DNA of 64,000 bases from Polyodon spathula. Its lineage: Eukaryota > Chordata > Actinopteri > Acipenseriformes > Polyodontidae. Positions 36,782 through 62,226 of the stretch are shown piece by piece (within the stretch, counting starts at the first letter, position 1; each line of letters opens with the position of its first letter). Location of the stretch: assembly GCF_017654505.1 (NCBI RefSeq), contig NC_054547.1, positions 25,301,975 through 25,365,974 of the forward strand, read 5' to 3'. The translations under genes were made by a program, and so were the position numbers. The notes under the pieces are model-generated. The model ran no database searches, had not been told where the DNA came from, and saw only the letters and a list, made by a program, of their open reading frames with translations.

Positions 36782-38333
36782 CAGTAGAACCTCAGAGTTA
36801 TGAGCATCTTGGGAATGGAAGTCGTTTGTCAGTTTAAAATGTCTATAAGTATGAAAATTAGTTTTCAACGGCTTTAATAAATGTGTACACCTCCTATCTA
36901 TACCTTCAATCTGATGAATAATACAAGGCTACAGCACAGTAATGCTATATTCATATTGTTCTGTTTCTAAAGTCTTTAAAACAGTAGTATAAATGGAAAA
37001 AGGCTACATTCAAGTTACCATTGAAATTGTAACTGTGGCATAAAACAATGGGTAAACATAGTGCTTGTTTTATTTTATTTTAAACAAAATGCATTGACGC
37101 AGCTTGCTCAGTCATCCAGCCTCCATGACCAGCACGCTGCTTATAGTCAGTTTGTTTGTTGTTCGGTAGACCGGTCAGTTTGTTTGTTGTTCGGTAGACC
37201 GGTCAGTTTGTTTGTTGTTCAATAGACCGGTCAGTTTATTTGTTGTTTGGTAGACCAGTCAGTTTATTTGTTGTTTGGTAAACCGGTCAGTTCGTTTGTT
37301 GTTTGGTAGACCAGTCAGTTTATTTGTTGTTTGGTAGACCGGTCAGTTCATTTGTTGTTCGGTAGACCGGTCAGTTCATTTGTTGTTTGGTAGACCGGTC
37401 AGTTCGTTTGTTGTTCGGTAGACCGGTCAGTTTGTTTGTTGTTCAATAGACCGGTCAGTTTATTTGTTGTTTGGTAGACCGGTCAGTTTGTTTGTTGTTT
37501 GGTAGACCGGTCAGTTTGTTTGTTGTTTGGTAGACCGGTCAGTTTATTTGTTGTTTGGTAGACCGGTCAGTTTGTTTGTTGTTTGGTAGACCGGTCAGTT
37601 TGTTTGTTGTTTGGTAGACCGGTCAGTTTATTTGTTGTTTGGTAGACCGGTCAGTTTGTTTGTTGTTTGGTAGACCGGTCAGTTTGTTTGTTGTTTGGTA
37701 GACCGGTCAGTTTGTTTGTTGTTTGGTAGACCGGTCAGTTTGTTTGTTGTTTGGTAGACCGGTCAGTTTGTTTGTTGTTTGGTAGACCGGTCAGTTTGTT
37801 TGTTGTTTGGTAGACCGGTCAGTTTGTTTGTTGTTTGGTAGACCGGTCAGTTTATTTGTTGTTTGGTAGACCGGTCAGTTTGTTTGTTGTTTGGTAGACC
37901 GGTCAGTTTGTTTGTTGTTTGGTAGACCGGTCAGTTTGTTTGTTGTTTGATAGACCGGTCAGTTTATTTGTTGTTTGGTAGACCGGTCAGTTTGTTTGTT
38001 GTTTGGTAGACCGGTCAGTTTGTTTGTTGTTTGGTAGACCGGTCAGTTCAGTTTGTTGTTTGGTAGACCGGTCAGTTTATTTGTTGTTTGGTAGACCGGT
38101 CAGTTTATTTGTTGTTTGGTAGACCGGTCAGTTTGTTTGTTGTTCAATAGACCGGTCAGTTTGTCTGTTGTTTGGTAGACCAGTCAGTTTGTTTGTTGTT
38201 TGGTAGACCGGTCAGTTTGTTTGTTGTTTGGTAGACCGGTCAGTTTGTTTGTTGTTTGGTAGACCGGTCAGTTTGTTTGTTGTTCGATAGACCGGTCAGT
38301 TAATTTGTTGTTTGTAACTCTGGGGTTCTACTG
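36782..38333 (+). mobile_element. TA-flanked inverted-repeat element (pogo/Tc1-type MITE)
   Basis: Left end CAGTAGAACCTCAGAGTTA and the reverse complement of the right end (CAGTAGAACCCCAGAGTTA) differ at one of 19 positions. Both sides have a TA dinucleotide (36780-36781, 38334-38335). There is no transposase. About 1.17 kb of the interior is a 28-bp minisatellite. Confidence 0.75.
37147..38311 (+). repeat. 28-bp minisatellite, about 41 copies
   Basis: The unit is GTCAGTTTGTTTGTTG then TTTGGTAGACCG, repeated about 41 times. Each junction creates the palindrome GACCGGTC. Variants are a G/A change in TTTGTTT/TTTATTT and CGG/CAA/CGA/TGG before TAGACC. From about 37450 to 37640 the A variant recurs every third unit, a short 84-bp higher-order pattern. 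One shortened unit lies near 38045. There are no unique spacers, so it is not a CRISPR array. Confidence 0.95.
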
Positions 38334-39945
38334 TAGTAGTAAAACCGAACAAAATATGCAGGTCTTAGGGATTTTTGCATGTTTAAAAATAAACTTATAT
38401 ACTCTCGCAAAATTGAAATTTACTAGTAATTGATAGAAACCTGGAATGGAAAAGTAATATCTTAAGAAACAATATATAGCCTAGATCCTGCATCCAGTGG
38501 AAGGACATATTGTCTGAAAGGTCCCGACTTGATAGTAAATCAGTTTACATACATTTGAAACGACTTTATTTTTATTTTTATTTTTTTACAACTTTATGTA
38601 CAGGACAGTATATTTTTTATAGCCCAGACAGTTTGAAATGGTTAACAGTGATCTACAGTCTCCACTAGCTTATGACACAGATAGCACCCCGCTAGCTAAT
38701 CAACAGAGACTATACAATGAGCTGTTCAGTTTGTAATTCACTGGTCAACACAGATAAAACATTATTGACTATGTAGTCTGAACCATCCACTCCAGACCGT
38801 AATTAACCAAACACACACGATTATACCCCATCCATTGTTCTGTGTCAGTTTAATTTCTTGTACCTTTTTGCTCTTGCCAATAATGGCTAACTTGTGATAG
38901 GGTTCCAATTTGAAGTGGACATTGATTAGTTACAGAAGTTGCTCAGTCTGAGAGGTCAGAAATCAAAAATCGAGTGGAGAGTATTGTTTGAGAGTATTAT
39001 GTCACATTTTACATGGTGAGCTAGTTTTTCATGATACCTATAGTTATAAAAAACAGCTTATATTAACAGCTATTACTACTGACAGACACATTTAAATTGT
39101 AATAGAGACATGCATTGTAATGCAAATACATGTAATCAGTGAAGAAAGAAACATATACTTAGAGGGAGTTTGAATGATTTACTGTGATCAGGGCAGTTTA
39201 GTTCCATGGCTCATACAATGGGCACCTTACTGAGTAAATAACCACTGAGCTGATCCATTTATCACTCTGAGTGAGGCAATTCCATTGAAAATACTGCTGG
39301 TAAACATAGAGACACCTCTCCCTTCAGAACTACACCAGACATCTCCTGCAGACACATGTTCTAATAGAATAAATAATAATAATGAAGATGTGGGCTGAGT
39401 ATGTCACAAGTAACTTAGTAAATTACATTAAGAAGACATTGTTGATTTTGAAATAAAGAATGATAAAAACACTATATTTAACTATTGAATACTACAGTAT
39501 TGAAAATTGTAACCCATAGTAAAGTACAGTATGAAATAATGTACTGGAAGTATGCATACTCTACGGTCAATCGGAAGATAGACATGTGGATTAATACCAT
39601 TGTGTGGTTAAAGGGTGATGCAAAACTTTTTAGCTTAACAAAGAAGTCAGAAACTAATTTATGTGGCATGTTATACCAAATAATACAAAATAGCAAGTTG
39701 CTTGAAGGAACATGTGATAGGATAATGCATGGTTAAAAGTGAGAACTGGTAGAAAACACTAGACTAGACCTGGGCTGCCCAGCTGATACAGTACAGTAGC
39801 TCTCAGAGCTCTTTTTTAGACCTGATGTATCCTTTTCAAAGCAATTGATTGGACTGAAAAGTCTTCAGGGGCAACCTCCTTGGTAGAAGCAAGATTGATA
39901 TGCTTTAAAAAACGTTAAGGCTTTGTGTTAGTGTAGTCTGGTTGA

Positions 39946-40013
<68 letters not shown>

Positions 40014-40540
40014 TTGTGTTTAGTCAGTCTTTTATTTTATTATTTTATTATTTTATTTTTGTATGGCTCTTTAAGCACTCGCCGGTCAAACTTTTATTAA
40101 AGCGCTTTAGTTGATATATTTACCAATGTAGAAACACAGTAAAATGTATCAACAGGTAAAAACATGGTAGAGCATACTGTCTGGAAGCACTGTAAAGACC
40201 CGAGAGATTGGAAAACAGCACATTTACCGTGAAGTACCATGATAAACATCTATTTTCCTTTACATCGATACAACTCGTAAATTTGGCACCGTAACAAATG
40301 CTTTAGTCAGTCTCACCCCGTGAATTTACAGAATAGCTACGCAAAATGCTGCCTTCAGGGACCTGAAGTGGTAGTTTCGATAAAACAGTACACTGTTAGA
40401 CATCTACCTTGGGATCATCATCAATCAATCAATCACACAGTACCCCTCCCTTTTACTGATCGAAAACCATTGACCTCTGCAGGTATTTGATAAGTCTGGA
40501 CAAGGTCTTTTTTTTTTTTTTGCTAACTCAGCCAGCTCCG
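38334..40540. other. Upstream flank of transferrin, no gene recognised
   Basis: AT-rich intergenic sequence with a (TC)n tract at 39951-40011. A 39485-39736 ORF has no recognisable domain. Confidence 0.5.
39951..40011 (+). repeat. (TC)n microsatellite upstream of tf
   Basis: About 30 TC units roughly 0.55 kb upstream of the transferrin TATA box. Confidence 0.95.
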
Positions 40541-40545
40541 CGCCC

Positions 40546-40553
40546 TATAAAAA
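40546..40553 (+). promoter_or_regulatory. tf: tf TATA box
   Basis: TATAAAAA preceded by a GC-rich GCCAGCTCCGCGCCC stretch, about 120 nt before the start codon. Transcription probably starts near 40575, giving a short 5' UTR that ends in a good initiation context (GCCACCATGA). Confidence 0.8.
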
Positions 40554-40670
40554 GGCAGCGAGCCAACAGTACAGTCTGCACAAACTCAAGGAGCAGTTTG
40601 TGATTCCAGTTCAGCAACTGATTAAAAAGCATCAACTGTCCTGCAGCTCTCCGCAGAGCACAGAGCCACC

Positions 40671-54309
<13,639 letters not shown>

Positions 54310-54456
54310 AAACACCTGTGAGCTTCTTCAGGACCTGTGCTGTTGAATTCTACACATGTAATTGTCTATCTTTACTAACATGCAGTTACCTTTAGGAAAG
54401 GTGGAGGGGAGGGGAGGAGGGCATAGATCTGAGTCTTCCAAATGTTTGTAAAAGAA

Positions 54457-54466
54457 AATAAATAAA
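54457..54466 (+). terminator. tf: tf poly(A) signals
   Basis: Two overlapping AATAAA hexamers (54457-54462 and 54461-54466), about 150 nt after the stop codon. Confidence 0.85.
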
Positions 54467-54483
54467 ACACTTTTCACACTGGA

Positions 54484-57057
54484 TACTGCACCTATTTGTT
54501 TTATGTCCCATCCAGTGATTCTGATGGTGTTCGTCCAGTTCAGATATCATATAAAAGTCGTGAATAGCATGTTATTCAATCAATCAGTTAGTTTCCAAGA
54601 TACACTCAACCAATAAGTCAGTAGTACAAAAAAGAGAACAGTATGCGAAAAAAAAACTATTTCATAACAAAGACTAATTTTCTTGTTTAATGGCACATAA
54701 TGTGAAATTAAGAATATTTATGTACAATAGAGTTCAAACCCAAGCAATAAATGTGTCACATTTATTTGGGAAATATTTCTGTATTTGCTGCACCCTCCCC
54801 CTCCCTGTTTGAGAGCACCTTCCTAGTTCTGTTAGTTTTTCCTTTTGCAAACACAGCAGGGGGTACATGCTTTGTGACTATGATTCTTAAATCATAATTA
54901 GAACTTCAAACTGAGCCGGAGAGAGATATGTTTCAAAACTCTGTTGTGCTGTGCCAGTGTACTGCATTTCAGTGTCCGTGATCCTTAGCGATATTAGAAA
55001 ATGCATGGCAAACATTAGCTCTCCATTTGATTCTTACTTATTTTGGCAAAGATTTAAAGCTCTTCTCCCTATAAAAGGGCTGTGACTGAGCAGAAAAAAA
55101 CAAACAATTCAGCCTCTGCTGGAAAAAACTGCCAAAAGCACTAGCATTTTCTCCTGCCATCCTTCACAGATCTGTAGCAGCTACACATGCCTGTAGTTTT
55201 CTGACTTTTATTTATGTTGCATATACAGTATGAATTTTAGACACTTGTTACTCTGCTACCCAACAACTGACACTGCTCACTCCAGCCATGGAGGTGTGTA
55301 CTACTGCTGGGCCCAATAGAAAACTACAGGAAAGAAACAAACATACATAACGACTCAGATCTATACTTCTCTCATAAACAACCTCAGAGAAAACTCACGG
55401 GTCGGAAATCCATGTAGGTCAATAAATAATTGAATGATGCCCACACCCTCAAGAGAAGACACAGTTAAATACAACACAAGTTGTAAAATTTAAGATACAA
55501 TCAGTAAAGTTCATCTGTTTTTTACAACACTAACAGTTATTCTTACCTGGCTGTACACAAATAATCTCCATTGTAAATTAAACTAATCCCACACAAAACA
55601 CAAGAAAATTAAGTTCGTGAAATACAACAGCAGCTCATAATTTAAAAAAATAATAAAAATGAACACACTTCAAAACAACTCTATGAAGCTTAAAATGAAG
55701 TGAAACAGCCTATCAGAAACTGCATGTGAGTCTGTCTGTTTCTGTTGCACGTAGTATTTTCAGTTCTGAAAAAATAAGTTTTAGGTTCTGCTGGCATGAA
55801 ATATTCAATCTTGGTGTAGTTGTTCATCTTCATTCAAACTGAATTTTAACTAGTGTTTGGTGCTGCCTGGTGGCAAAATACTGCAAATATCATACTATTT
55901 GTTAATGAGCGATATTTTTTTGGTTGGTGTCAATAAGGCCTGGAATATTAATGGTCAGAATATCGCAAAATTTAAATCTGCCAAAGTACATGTTAAACAA
56001 TTTACACTTTATTGCATAAAAAAGAAACAGCAGTTTAATAATTACTGAACCTCTATCCATAGTAATAAAATATCCAATTCTAATTTACAAGCTTTTCTCT
56101 TGAAGGACTTAGATACTGGATCTGATGTGAGTATGCAACAGTAGAAGTCAAACTTGTGAATAACAAAAGCTCAGGGGATCATATAAAATGGGTCTTCAAG
56201 GAAATGATCACAACATCTTTGATTAATCTTTGTGGACAGCACTGCAAGCTAGCCCCCTTCCCCATTTACCACCAGCAGTTATTGAATGAGCTTTATTGAT
56301 TTTAACAGAAATATAAATAAAAAAAAAAAATTCAGAACAGATCACCTCAGCTCAATTGTCTTTGTTTTCAACAGGTTTTTTTATTATTATTATTTTGCAA
56401 CGATTAATACATTTTACGACAGCCAGAGCTGTCCTTGCTCACATCTCTACCCACTGATAAAAGCAGAGATGAGAGCCACATGCCGCTGGGTTTAAGGCAG
56501 GCCGTGCTTTATAGGGATGCTGCGATTAAATCGAAAATCGATTTTTTGATCGATTCCATTCTTCATTATATACAATAATTACATTTTTGTGACGTGCATA
56601 GTTAATAACATTATTTCAGTTTTTCTGAAATAATTTTACAGTATTTCTGCCAGACAAGCAGTGGGCGTGCTCTTTTCCTGCTCGTGTTAACTAGCACCTG
56701 ATTTGCTGGTCCCATCCTACCAGCAAATCAGTTTTGAAAATGCTTTGTAAGTACATCCCTCTGTGTATTCGATGTAAACAAACAAAAAACTGCGTCGCCT
56801 TGTATCCAGAGCAGGTCGACAGGCTTGTATTCCTGGTAAACAGCCTGTAAATAAATTGTGAACATTGAAGAAAACTGACTGTATGCAGTTTGCACTTCTT
56901 TGGAGTTTCAAAGTGAACTGTTATTTCCCTATAAAACCCTATTCTTAATTATATGATTATAGGATTCATGGCGACTGTACTATACTGTAATCCCTATTAT
57001 GACGACAGATTGCGCTGATATTTCTGATTACAGGCGCGATCTGACGTAAATGTAATT

Positions 57058-57060
<3 letters not shown>
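54484..57060. other. tf-srprb intergenic DNA, no gene recognised
   Basis: AT-rich. A palindromic CGATTAAATCGAAAATCGAT cluster near 56520, after TATAGGGATGC, resembles a hAT terminus, but no partner end was found. Confidence 0.45.
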
Positions 57061-57090
<30 letters not shown>

Positions 57091-57156
57091 CTTACAAAAA
57101 TTACCTGACAGTTTAAAAGTGCTTTGAAAGTTCAATTAGATAATTTTCAAATAGAA

Positions 57157-57191
<35 letters not shown>
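57061..57191. repeat. Poly-A then poly-T, inverted homopolymers
   Basis: A run of about 28 A (57062-57090) and a run of about 29 T (57161-57190) separated by about 70 nt; they could pair as a hairpin. Confidence 0.85.
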
Positions 57192-57192
<1 letters not shown>

Positions 57193-58107
57193 TCTCGATT
57201 TACCTGTGTCACGGGAAATAAGTTAGCCGTGAAATAAATTACCGTTTGCCTTTTGAGCCTTTCTACGCGTGCGCGAATTTTAGAATTTTAAACGCAAGGT
57301 TCGCTGGAAATTCATCGAAAATTAGAAGACGCCATTTGTATATTTTTTTAGAAAAAAGAGGTTTTGCATTGCAGACAGTAATTTTTGTAATAATTAAAGG
57401 ATTGGCTTCCAATACATACCGTCCAATAATGCAGTTATATTATTAAATGAACATCTGTAATCCTAGTTGACATGGTGGATGTACTCACACAGCACCAAAT
57501 ACTGTACTAATAATTCAGATAGCTCTCCAATTTAATGTAGTGCCCTATGCAAATCTCTTGTCCTCACTTCTACAATAAAAGTCCCCACTCATCAGTAGTT
57601 GTATTTCAGGAGAGATAAAACGTCATATCACAGGTTATACTTTTTACTTGTAGATTATTATGTGCAACTCCGTGTGAGAACTTTCTCTTAACGTTATTTT
57701 ATAATTATTATGTTTTACACCAGATCTAATTTATCAAATATAAAGATACCATGAATATAATGTAGATATCATATAGCATTCATTGCATACCATACAGTAA
57801 TACTTATGTTTATATACATTTCTCAATGACAAAGATACCACTATTTTAAAAAATGCACTTTTAAAAAAACAAACCAATACAGGTACACAATTCAAAATAA
57901 ACAAAACAATATATACAATAAAAACAAAGGTGTAAGGGTGGGTATGGGGAGGGAAGGATTAAGGTGTGGTTTAATTCAATGCTGGAGGATTTTTAGGAAT
58001 ATAATTAACCAAATATTAAACGTCTGATTGCGAGATAAGTGTCTGCCACTTGACCAGCATTTCAGAACTGTCTGATAAGCTTTCAATACTGTCTTAAGAC
58101 CGCAGTA

Positions 58108-58450
58108 TATAATTGCACATCAAAATAAATCGCAAGAAAAATGCATAATGGTTTCTGATACAGTATGTCAACACGTACAAATTATACATGTATTTATTTC
58201 TCTTTCGCTGTATTATTTGTACGAAGAAAAAGTATGAATATCCGCGGTGATTACAAATAAAAAATGACAACTCTAGTGGGAGTTTGCCACGTCTTTGTAA
58301 ACTGGGAATTAAACTTAACACCTATTGTTAAATAATAGATAATATGTCGTATTAGAAAATGTTATTACACACCAATATAATTGCACATAAAATAAATCGC
58401 ATGACAAATGATAAATTATTTCAGGTTATGTCATAACCCATATACATGTA
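58108..58450 (+). repeat. Diverged direct repeat (two copies)
   Basis: Copies at 58108-58190 and 58376-58450 share ATAATTGCACAT, AAATAAATCGCA, GTATGTCA/GTTATGTCA and ATACATGTA in order, offset by about 268 bp. Confidence 0.6.
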
Positions 58451-58467
58451 GCCTAAAGTTAACCTAT

Positions 58468-58966
58468 TGTAGCGACCTGGGACCTGTAGGGAGCGCCATC
58501 GCTAGAGTCTGGTTAATTTTTGTCTGTCATGAGTTGGTCCATGATAGGTGAATGTGTTGTAAGGGAAGGAGACCACGCCAGGGGAGTTATCTAGGGAAAG
58601 GGTGCGAGAGCTAGCAGGAGGGCAGGGGACAACAATGGGGAGGTGTTTGGGGATTGTGTGAGGAAAAAAAAAGGGGGGGAGGTGGTGGGTGCATGTACAC
58701 AGTTTTGGCTGTAACCGGGTTCCCCCCCCCCCTCCTCTGGGATAGAAGTGGTTCAGTCAGGAGAGAGACCGGGTTGGGATATAAAAAAGGACGGTGGGAG
58801 GACAGGGGTGACGTGAGGGGGGAGTGTGAGGTCTCAGCCCATAGAGACTCTGTGCAACTTCTACAGTAATAATTAAAAAGGAAAGCCCGGAGTGTTAACT
58901 GGAAACAGTCGTCGGTCCATTATTAACATAACAAATAATTTATTAGAGACATACCGCAACGCTACA
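58468..58966 (+). mobile_element. Probable solo LTR
   Basis: A 499-bp segment starting TGTAGCG and ending CGCTACA (perfect 7-bp inverted termini with TG...CA). It has an internal TATAAAAAAGG at about 58781 and an AATTAAA about 90 nt downstream, the promoter-then-polyadenylation order of an LTR. No clear 4-6 bp target duplication and no internal retroviral genes. Confidence 0.55.
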
Positions 58967-59762
58967 ATATTATTAAATAATATGAAAAACATGTTATTAA
59001 TATTACAACGACGTGTTTCTGATGTTTACCACATATACTGTAACTTTTAATAAAGGTCCTGACAACATGAAGAGTAAAACAATTTACTAGACACACTGGA
59101 AACATTGCACTAACTGTCTGTTTGAATAAAAGTACAGACAGAAAGTCGACGGCTTAACCTTGCCATTAAGCGCTAAGATTCGCGCAGGCGTATAAAGGCT
59201 CAAAAAGGCATACGCTAATTTATTTCCCGTGACGCCGGTGTCAGACTGAAAGGCAGAACTACAAGCACAGTAGCGAAACACCAACACTATAAGGAACGTC
59301 ATCTCCGATTATACTTGGCGGAGATCAGTGAACTGCGACCGGCAGAAACGTCCCTCACAAAACAAAGATATTGTGAAAGAAAATACTGATAACACCACCA
59401 CCCAAAGGCCATTCACAAGAAACTCTTAAATTACAGCCTCCAGAGCATTTTTAACAACTCAAAAGCTGCATTTTTAAACTCAAAAGTCGTGAAATTTGAT
59501 AAATCTGATGTTAGCCAAAAAAAAAAAAACGCTAAGATACTAACCGACAGCGTCTATTAAAAAAAAAAAAAAGCTTGTGATTTTTAGTAAAGAAAAGATT
59601 TATTGGCATTCTCGGACTGGAGGGGCGGCTGCATTTGTTTACCAAGGGGTCATGTGTGACAGCATAGAAGGGGACAGAGAGACGCAATCTGTTCCCTCGC
59701 TTTGGTTTACGAATTGAAACTGGAAGAAACCGTGAGAACCTGTATTAAAACGTATCGTGAGT

Positions 59763-59766
<4 letters not shown>

Positions 59767-59808
<42 letters not shown>
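59767..59808 (+). repeat. (TA)n microsatellite
   Basis: About 20 TA units with one interruption. Confidence 0.9.
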
Positions 59809-60300
59809 TAGACGGCTAACACGTGCCGCAGCTGTCGCCAAGGGCCAGCACAAAACCCAGAACACTGCCCTATTGTCACTTATAGACCTGTACTATCACC
59901 TACCATGAGCACTACTGCACGCACTCAGGACTGGTGAGCGTGCTAGTACATTGTGGGATGGATATTTGTGTTTATTCTTTGAGATTGCAACCCTGTTATT
60001 ATTTACTACATTGTTGTGTACTGCCGGGGACTATTATTTGGTCACCAGGCCTGGATTATAAAAATGTCCAGCTGGATTACAAATCTCTGTATGTTCATTG
60101 CACACTGCATCACTCCTGCACCTGTACACAATCAACCACCTTGCCACAGGTGGCTTTTTACTATCTGTATTATATGTACAGTAGCATGTACTTTATTCTC
60201 TATATAATATTTAACAATATTCAATAACAAAGAAAAACGATCAGTGATGTTAAACGTAATTTGTCCTGTAACGGGTATGCATGTTGTGGTAAGTAAATCA

Positions 60301-60341
<41 letters not shown>
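60301..60341 (+). repeat. (ATT)n microsatellite
   Basis: About 13 ATT units. Confidence 0.9.
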
Positions 60342-60343
<2 letters not shown>

Positions 60344-60993
60344 AGTTATTATTAATAAAGTTTTAGGCAGGGAGTTCTGCATTGTGTCTTTCACAGATAG
60401 TGAAGGTTAGGTGGTACAGTATTAACAAGATGCAATGCGTGATGCTGCAGCTGCCACTGAAAAAAAAAAGTTTCATAAACTCGTGCCTAGTTTAATAGAT
60501 TACATTCCAAAGTACTGTAATCTCTTTGGAATACGACGAGTAAGATCCCTGTATTATGTTAAACTTGCTTTAGGCTTGTTGCGAATGTTGTGCGTTAGGC
60601 TAGTTTTTAATGTTTTTTTTGTTTTTGTTTTTTTTTCTCCTTGTGATGGTTCCACATTAATTACCCCATGCATTCACAAGCTTTTACTAACTGCAATGAT
60701 ATTAAAATAATAACGTCGGGCTTAGAGAAATGGAGCAAAAATGTATGCGGGCTGTACAATCATATTCAAGCGATTCGATTTTGATTGCCCAATTAATCGA
60801 TTGCTATTTGGAGGTTTAACTGACAGCCTTAGTACATCTGCTAAAAGCATATGGAGTCCATTTATAGTCCACATTTGGCGAGAGTCAAATCACTCGTTTT
60901 GCAACTTGTCCATACATAACAAAGCACTATGTACTGTCAAAGAAAACCATGAATGCAAGTCAAATTAAAAATAAGCATCACCTCAAAACAATT

Positions 60994-61380
60994 CAGCCAA
61001 AAGGCTCATTCACCAGACAAATACAAGTTAACACTGATGATTTTATTTGTTGTATATACCAAAAGAAACAGTTACTAAAAGATAAATAACAAAGTTTTTT
61101 TGGCTTTAATAGTTCTGCTGAATGGAGTTGCAGGACAAGAGAGAAAACAAATGCAATTAAGCAGCAGGAATGGTATAGGCACACAGATAATAAAATATCC
61201 TTTGCCCATCCATAAAATATGTTCAGCACGACACTTATCAAAAGCCATACTACTTGTGGCTTGAGGTGTACTATGTTAAGACCTTATTTTCCATTGCTGC
61301 TTTGTGATGTCAAGGGCATGCATTTGGATGGAGGGAGATCTGTCTGTAACCATTACTTTGAGGCACACAATGTAGTCAGC
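60994..61380 (-). other. srprb: srprb 3' UTR/downstream flank
   Basis: Follows the TGA stop on the minus strand. A TTTATT near 61045 reads AATAAA on the minus strand and could be the poly(A) signal. Confidence 0.5.
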
Positions 61381-62226
61381 TCATGAAATCCTAGCCAGGC
61401 ACTTCTCAAGCTGCTTCATGTCAGCCTCTCCATCCTCTCCCTTGTACCCTTTGGCACTGCACTCCACAAATTCCACCTTCATGGGTAGCTGAGAGAATTT
61501 GAAATCTTTGCCCTTCTTGCCCAGGTGCACAGTGCCTCCAGCAGCAGAACCGTCCTGCGCGCTGAGTGCTGCTGAGCGGGTTACTCGCAGGGTGTTGCTG
61601 TGAAGCCAAAGGACACAGTGAATAAAAACACAAGCTCATGTAAGCAACTGAAAGCCATTCACAAATCCAAGAAAAATAAGTATCTACTATATATTACACA
61701 ACTGGAAACTAATCTCCCATTGCTTTCTATAGCACAGCTGTTCTGTTAGTACTGGATAAAGGAATGACAAATAAAGCACAGCTGAGAAGATGACACTAAT
61801 TAATGACATCTAAAAACCACTGCTTACTGATGATATGCTTCACCAGGACGCTCAACCCTGCTCTGTAAAAGTGAACTCTTACAGTCGACTACAATGATTA
61901 TTTCAGACCATGGTAAATTAACACATTTAAAAAGTTGTAGTATAATAGTGAGAATGGTATTGCTGTGGCATTTTCCATGGCAATAATGGGACTCCCTCAT
62001 TCAAATAATGCCCTTGACCTCTAAGGCTTTTTGACCTAGAGGGATTTCCATTATTACCACGTGACATGCAATAGGCCAATACAAGCAACACCGCATCAAT
62101 CAATTACAATAAGAGATTACTCCTAAATTTCATTAAAGAACCTACATTGAGATTAGATTTAATATACTCACAGTTCCTTTTCCAATTGCTGTTGAATAAC
62201 CTTAGCAGACTTTGCCATTGTGACAT
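61381..62226 (-). CDS. srprb: Signal recognition particle receptor subunit beta, last two coding exons
   Basis: SRPRB is the ER-membrane GTPase subunit that anchors the SRP receptor alpha chain during co-translational targeting. Minus-strand exons are 62226-62172 and 61597-61381, with AG acceptors (TTTCAG, TTCACAG) and a GTGAGT donor, phases consistent. The penultimate exon reads DVTMAKSAKVIQQQLEKEL, the region right after the NKxD guanine-specificity motif. The final exon reads LNTLRVTRSAALSAQDGSA, then LGKKGKDFKFSQLPMKVEFV, ECSAKG (the G5 SAK motif), ADMKQLEKCLARIS and a TGA stop. Transmembrane, P-loop and NKxD exons are upstream, beyond the window or not seen in 62227-64000. The family match is strong and collinear with the vertebrate C-terminus. 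Confidence 0.92.

Larger units (their letters stand above)
57207..59234. repeat. Inverted repeat pair, arms about 80-95 bp, 1.9 kb apart
   Basis: Left arm 57207-57300 (TCACGGGAAATAAGTTAG, TTTTGAGCCTTT, GCGCGAAT, GCAAGGTT) matches the reverse complement of 59155-59234 with the same blocks in order. Between the arms lie a diverged direct repeat (58108-58190 and 58376-58450) and a probable solo LTR. They could be the sub-terminal arms of a larger, nested-into DNA element. Confidence 0.65.
59235..60993. other. Intergenic DNA, no gene recognised
   Basis: Contains A-runs near 59518 and 59560, (TA)n at 59767-59808 and (ATT)n at 60301-60341. Short ORFs have no domain. GC-richer stretches at 59610-59720 and 59815-59930 may be LTR or SINE relics. 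Confidence 0.45.

Noticed and set aside
37147..38311. CRISPR-like regular array of 28-bp repeats
   Set aside because: Units are contiguous with no unique spacers, and the locus is in a vertebrate genome; it is a minisatellite inside a transposon.
56512..60830. A single 4.3-kb hAT element bounded by CGATT-rich sequences near 56520 and 60775
   Set aside because: The two ends are not clear inverted repeats, no target duplication was found and no transposase lies between.
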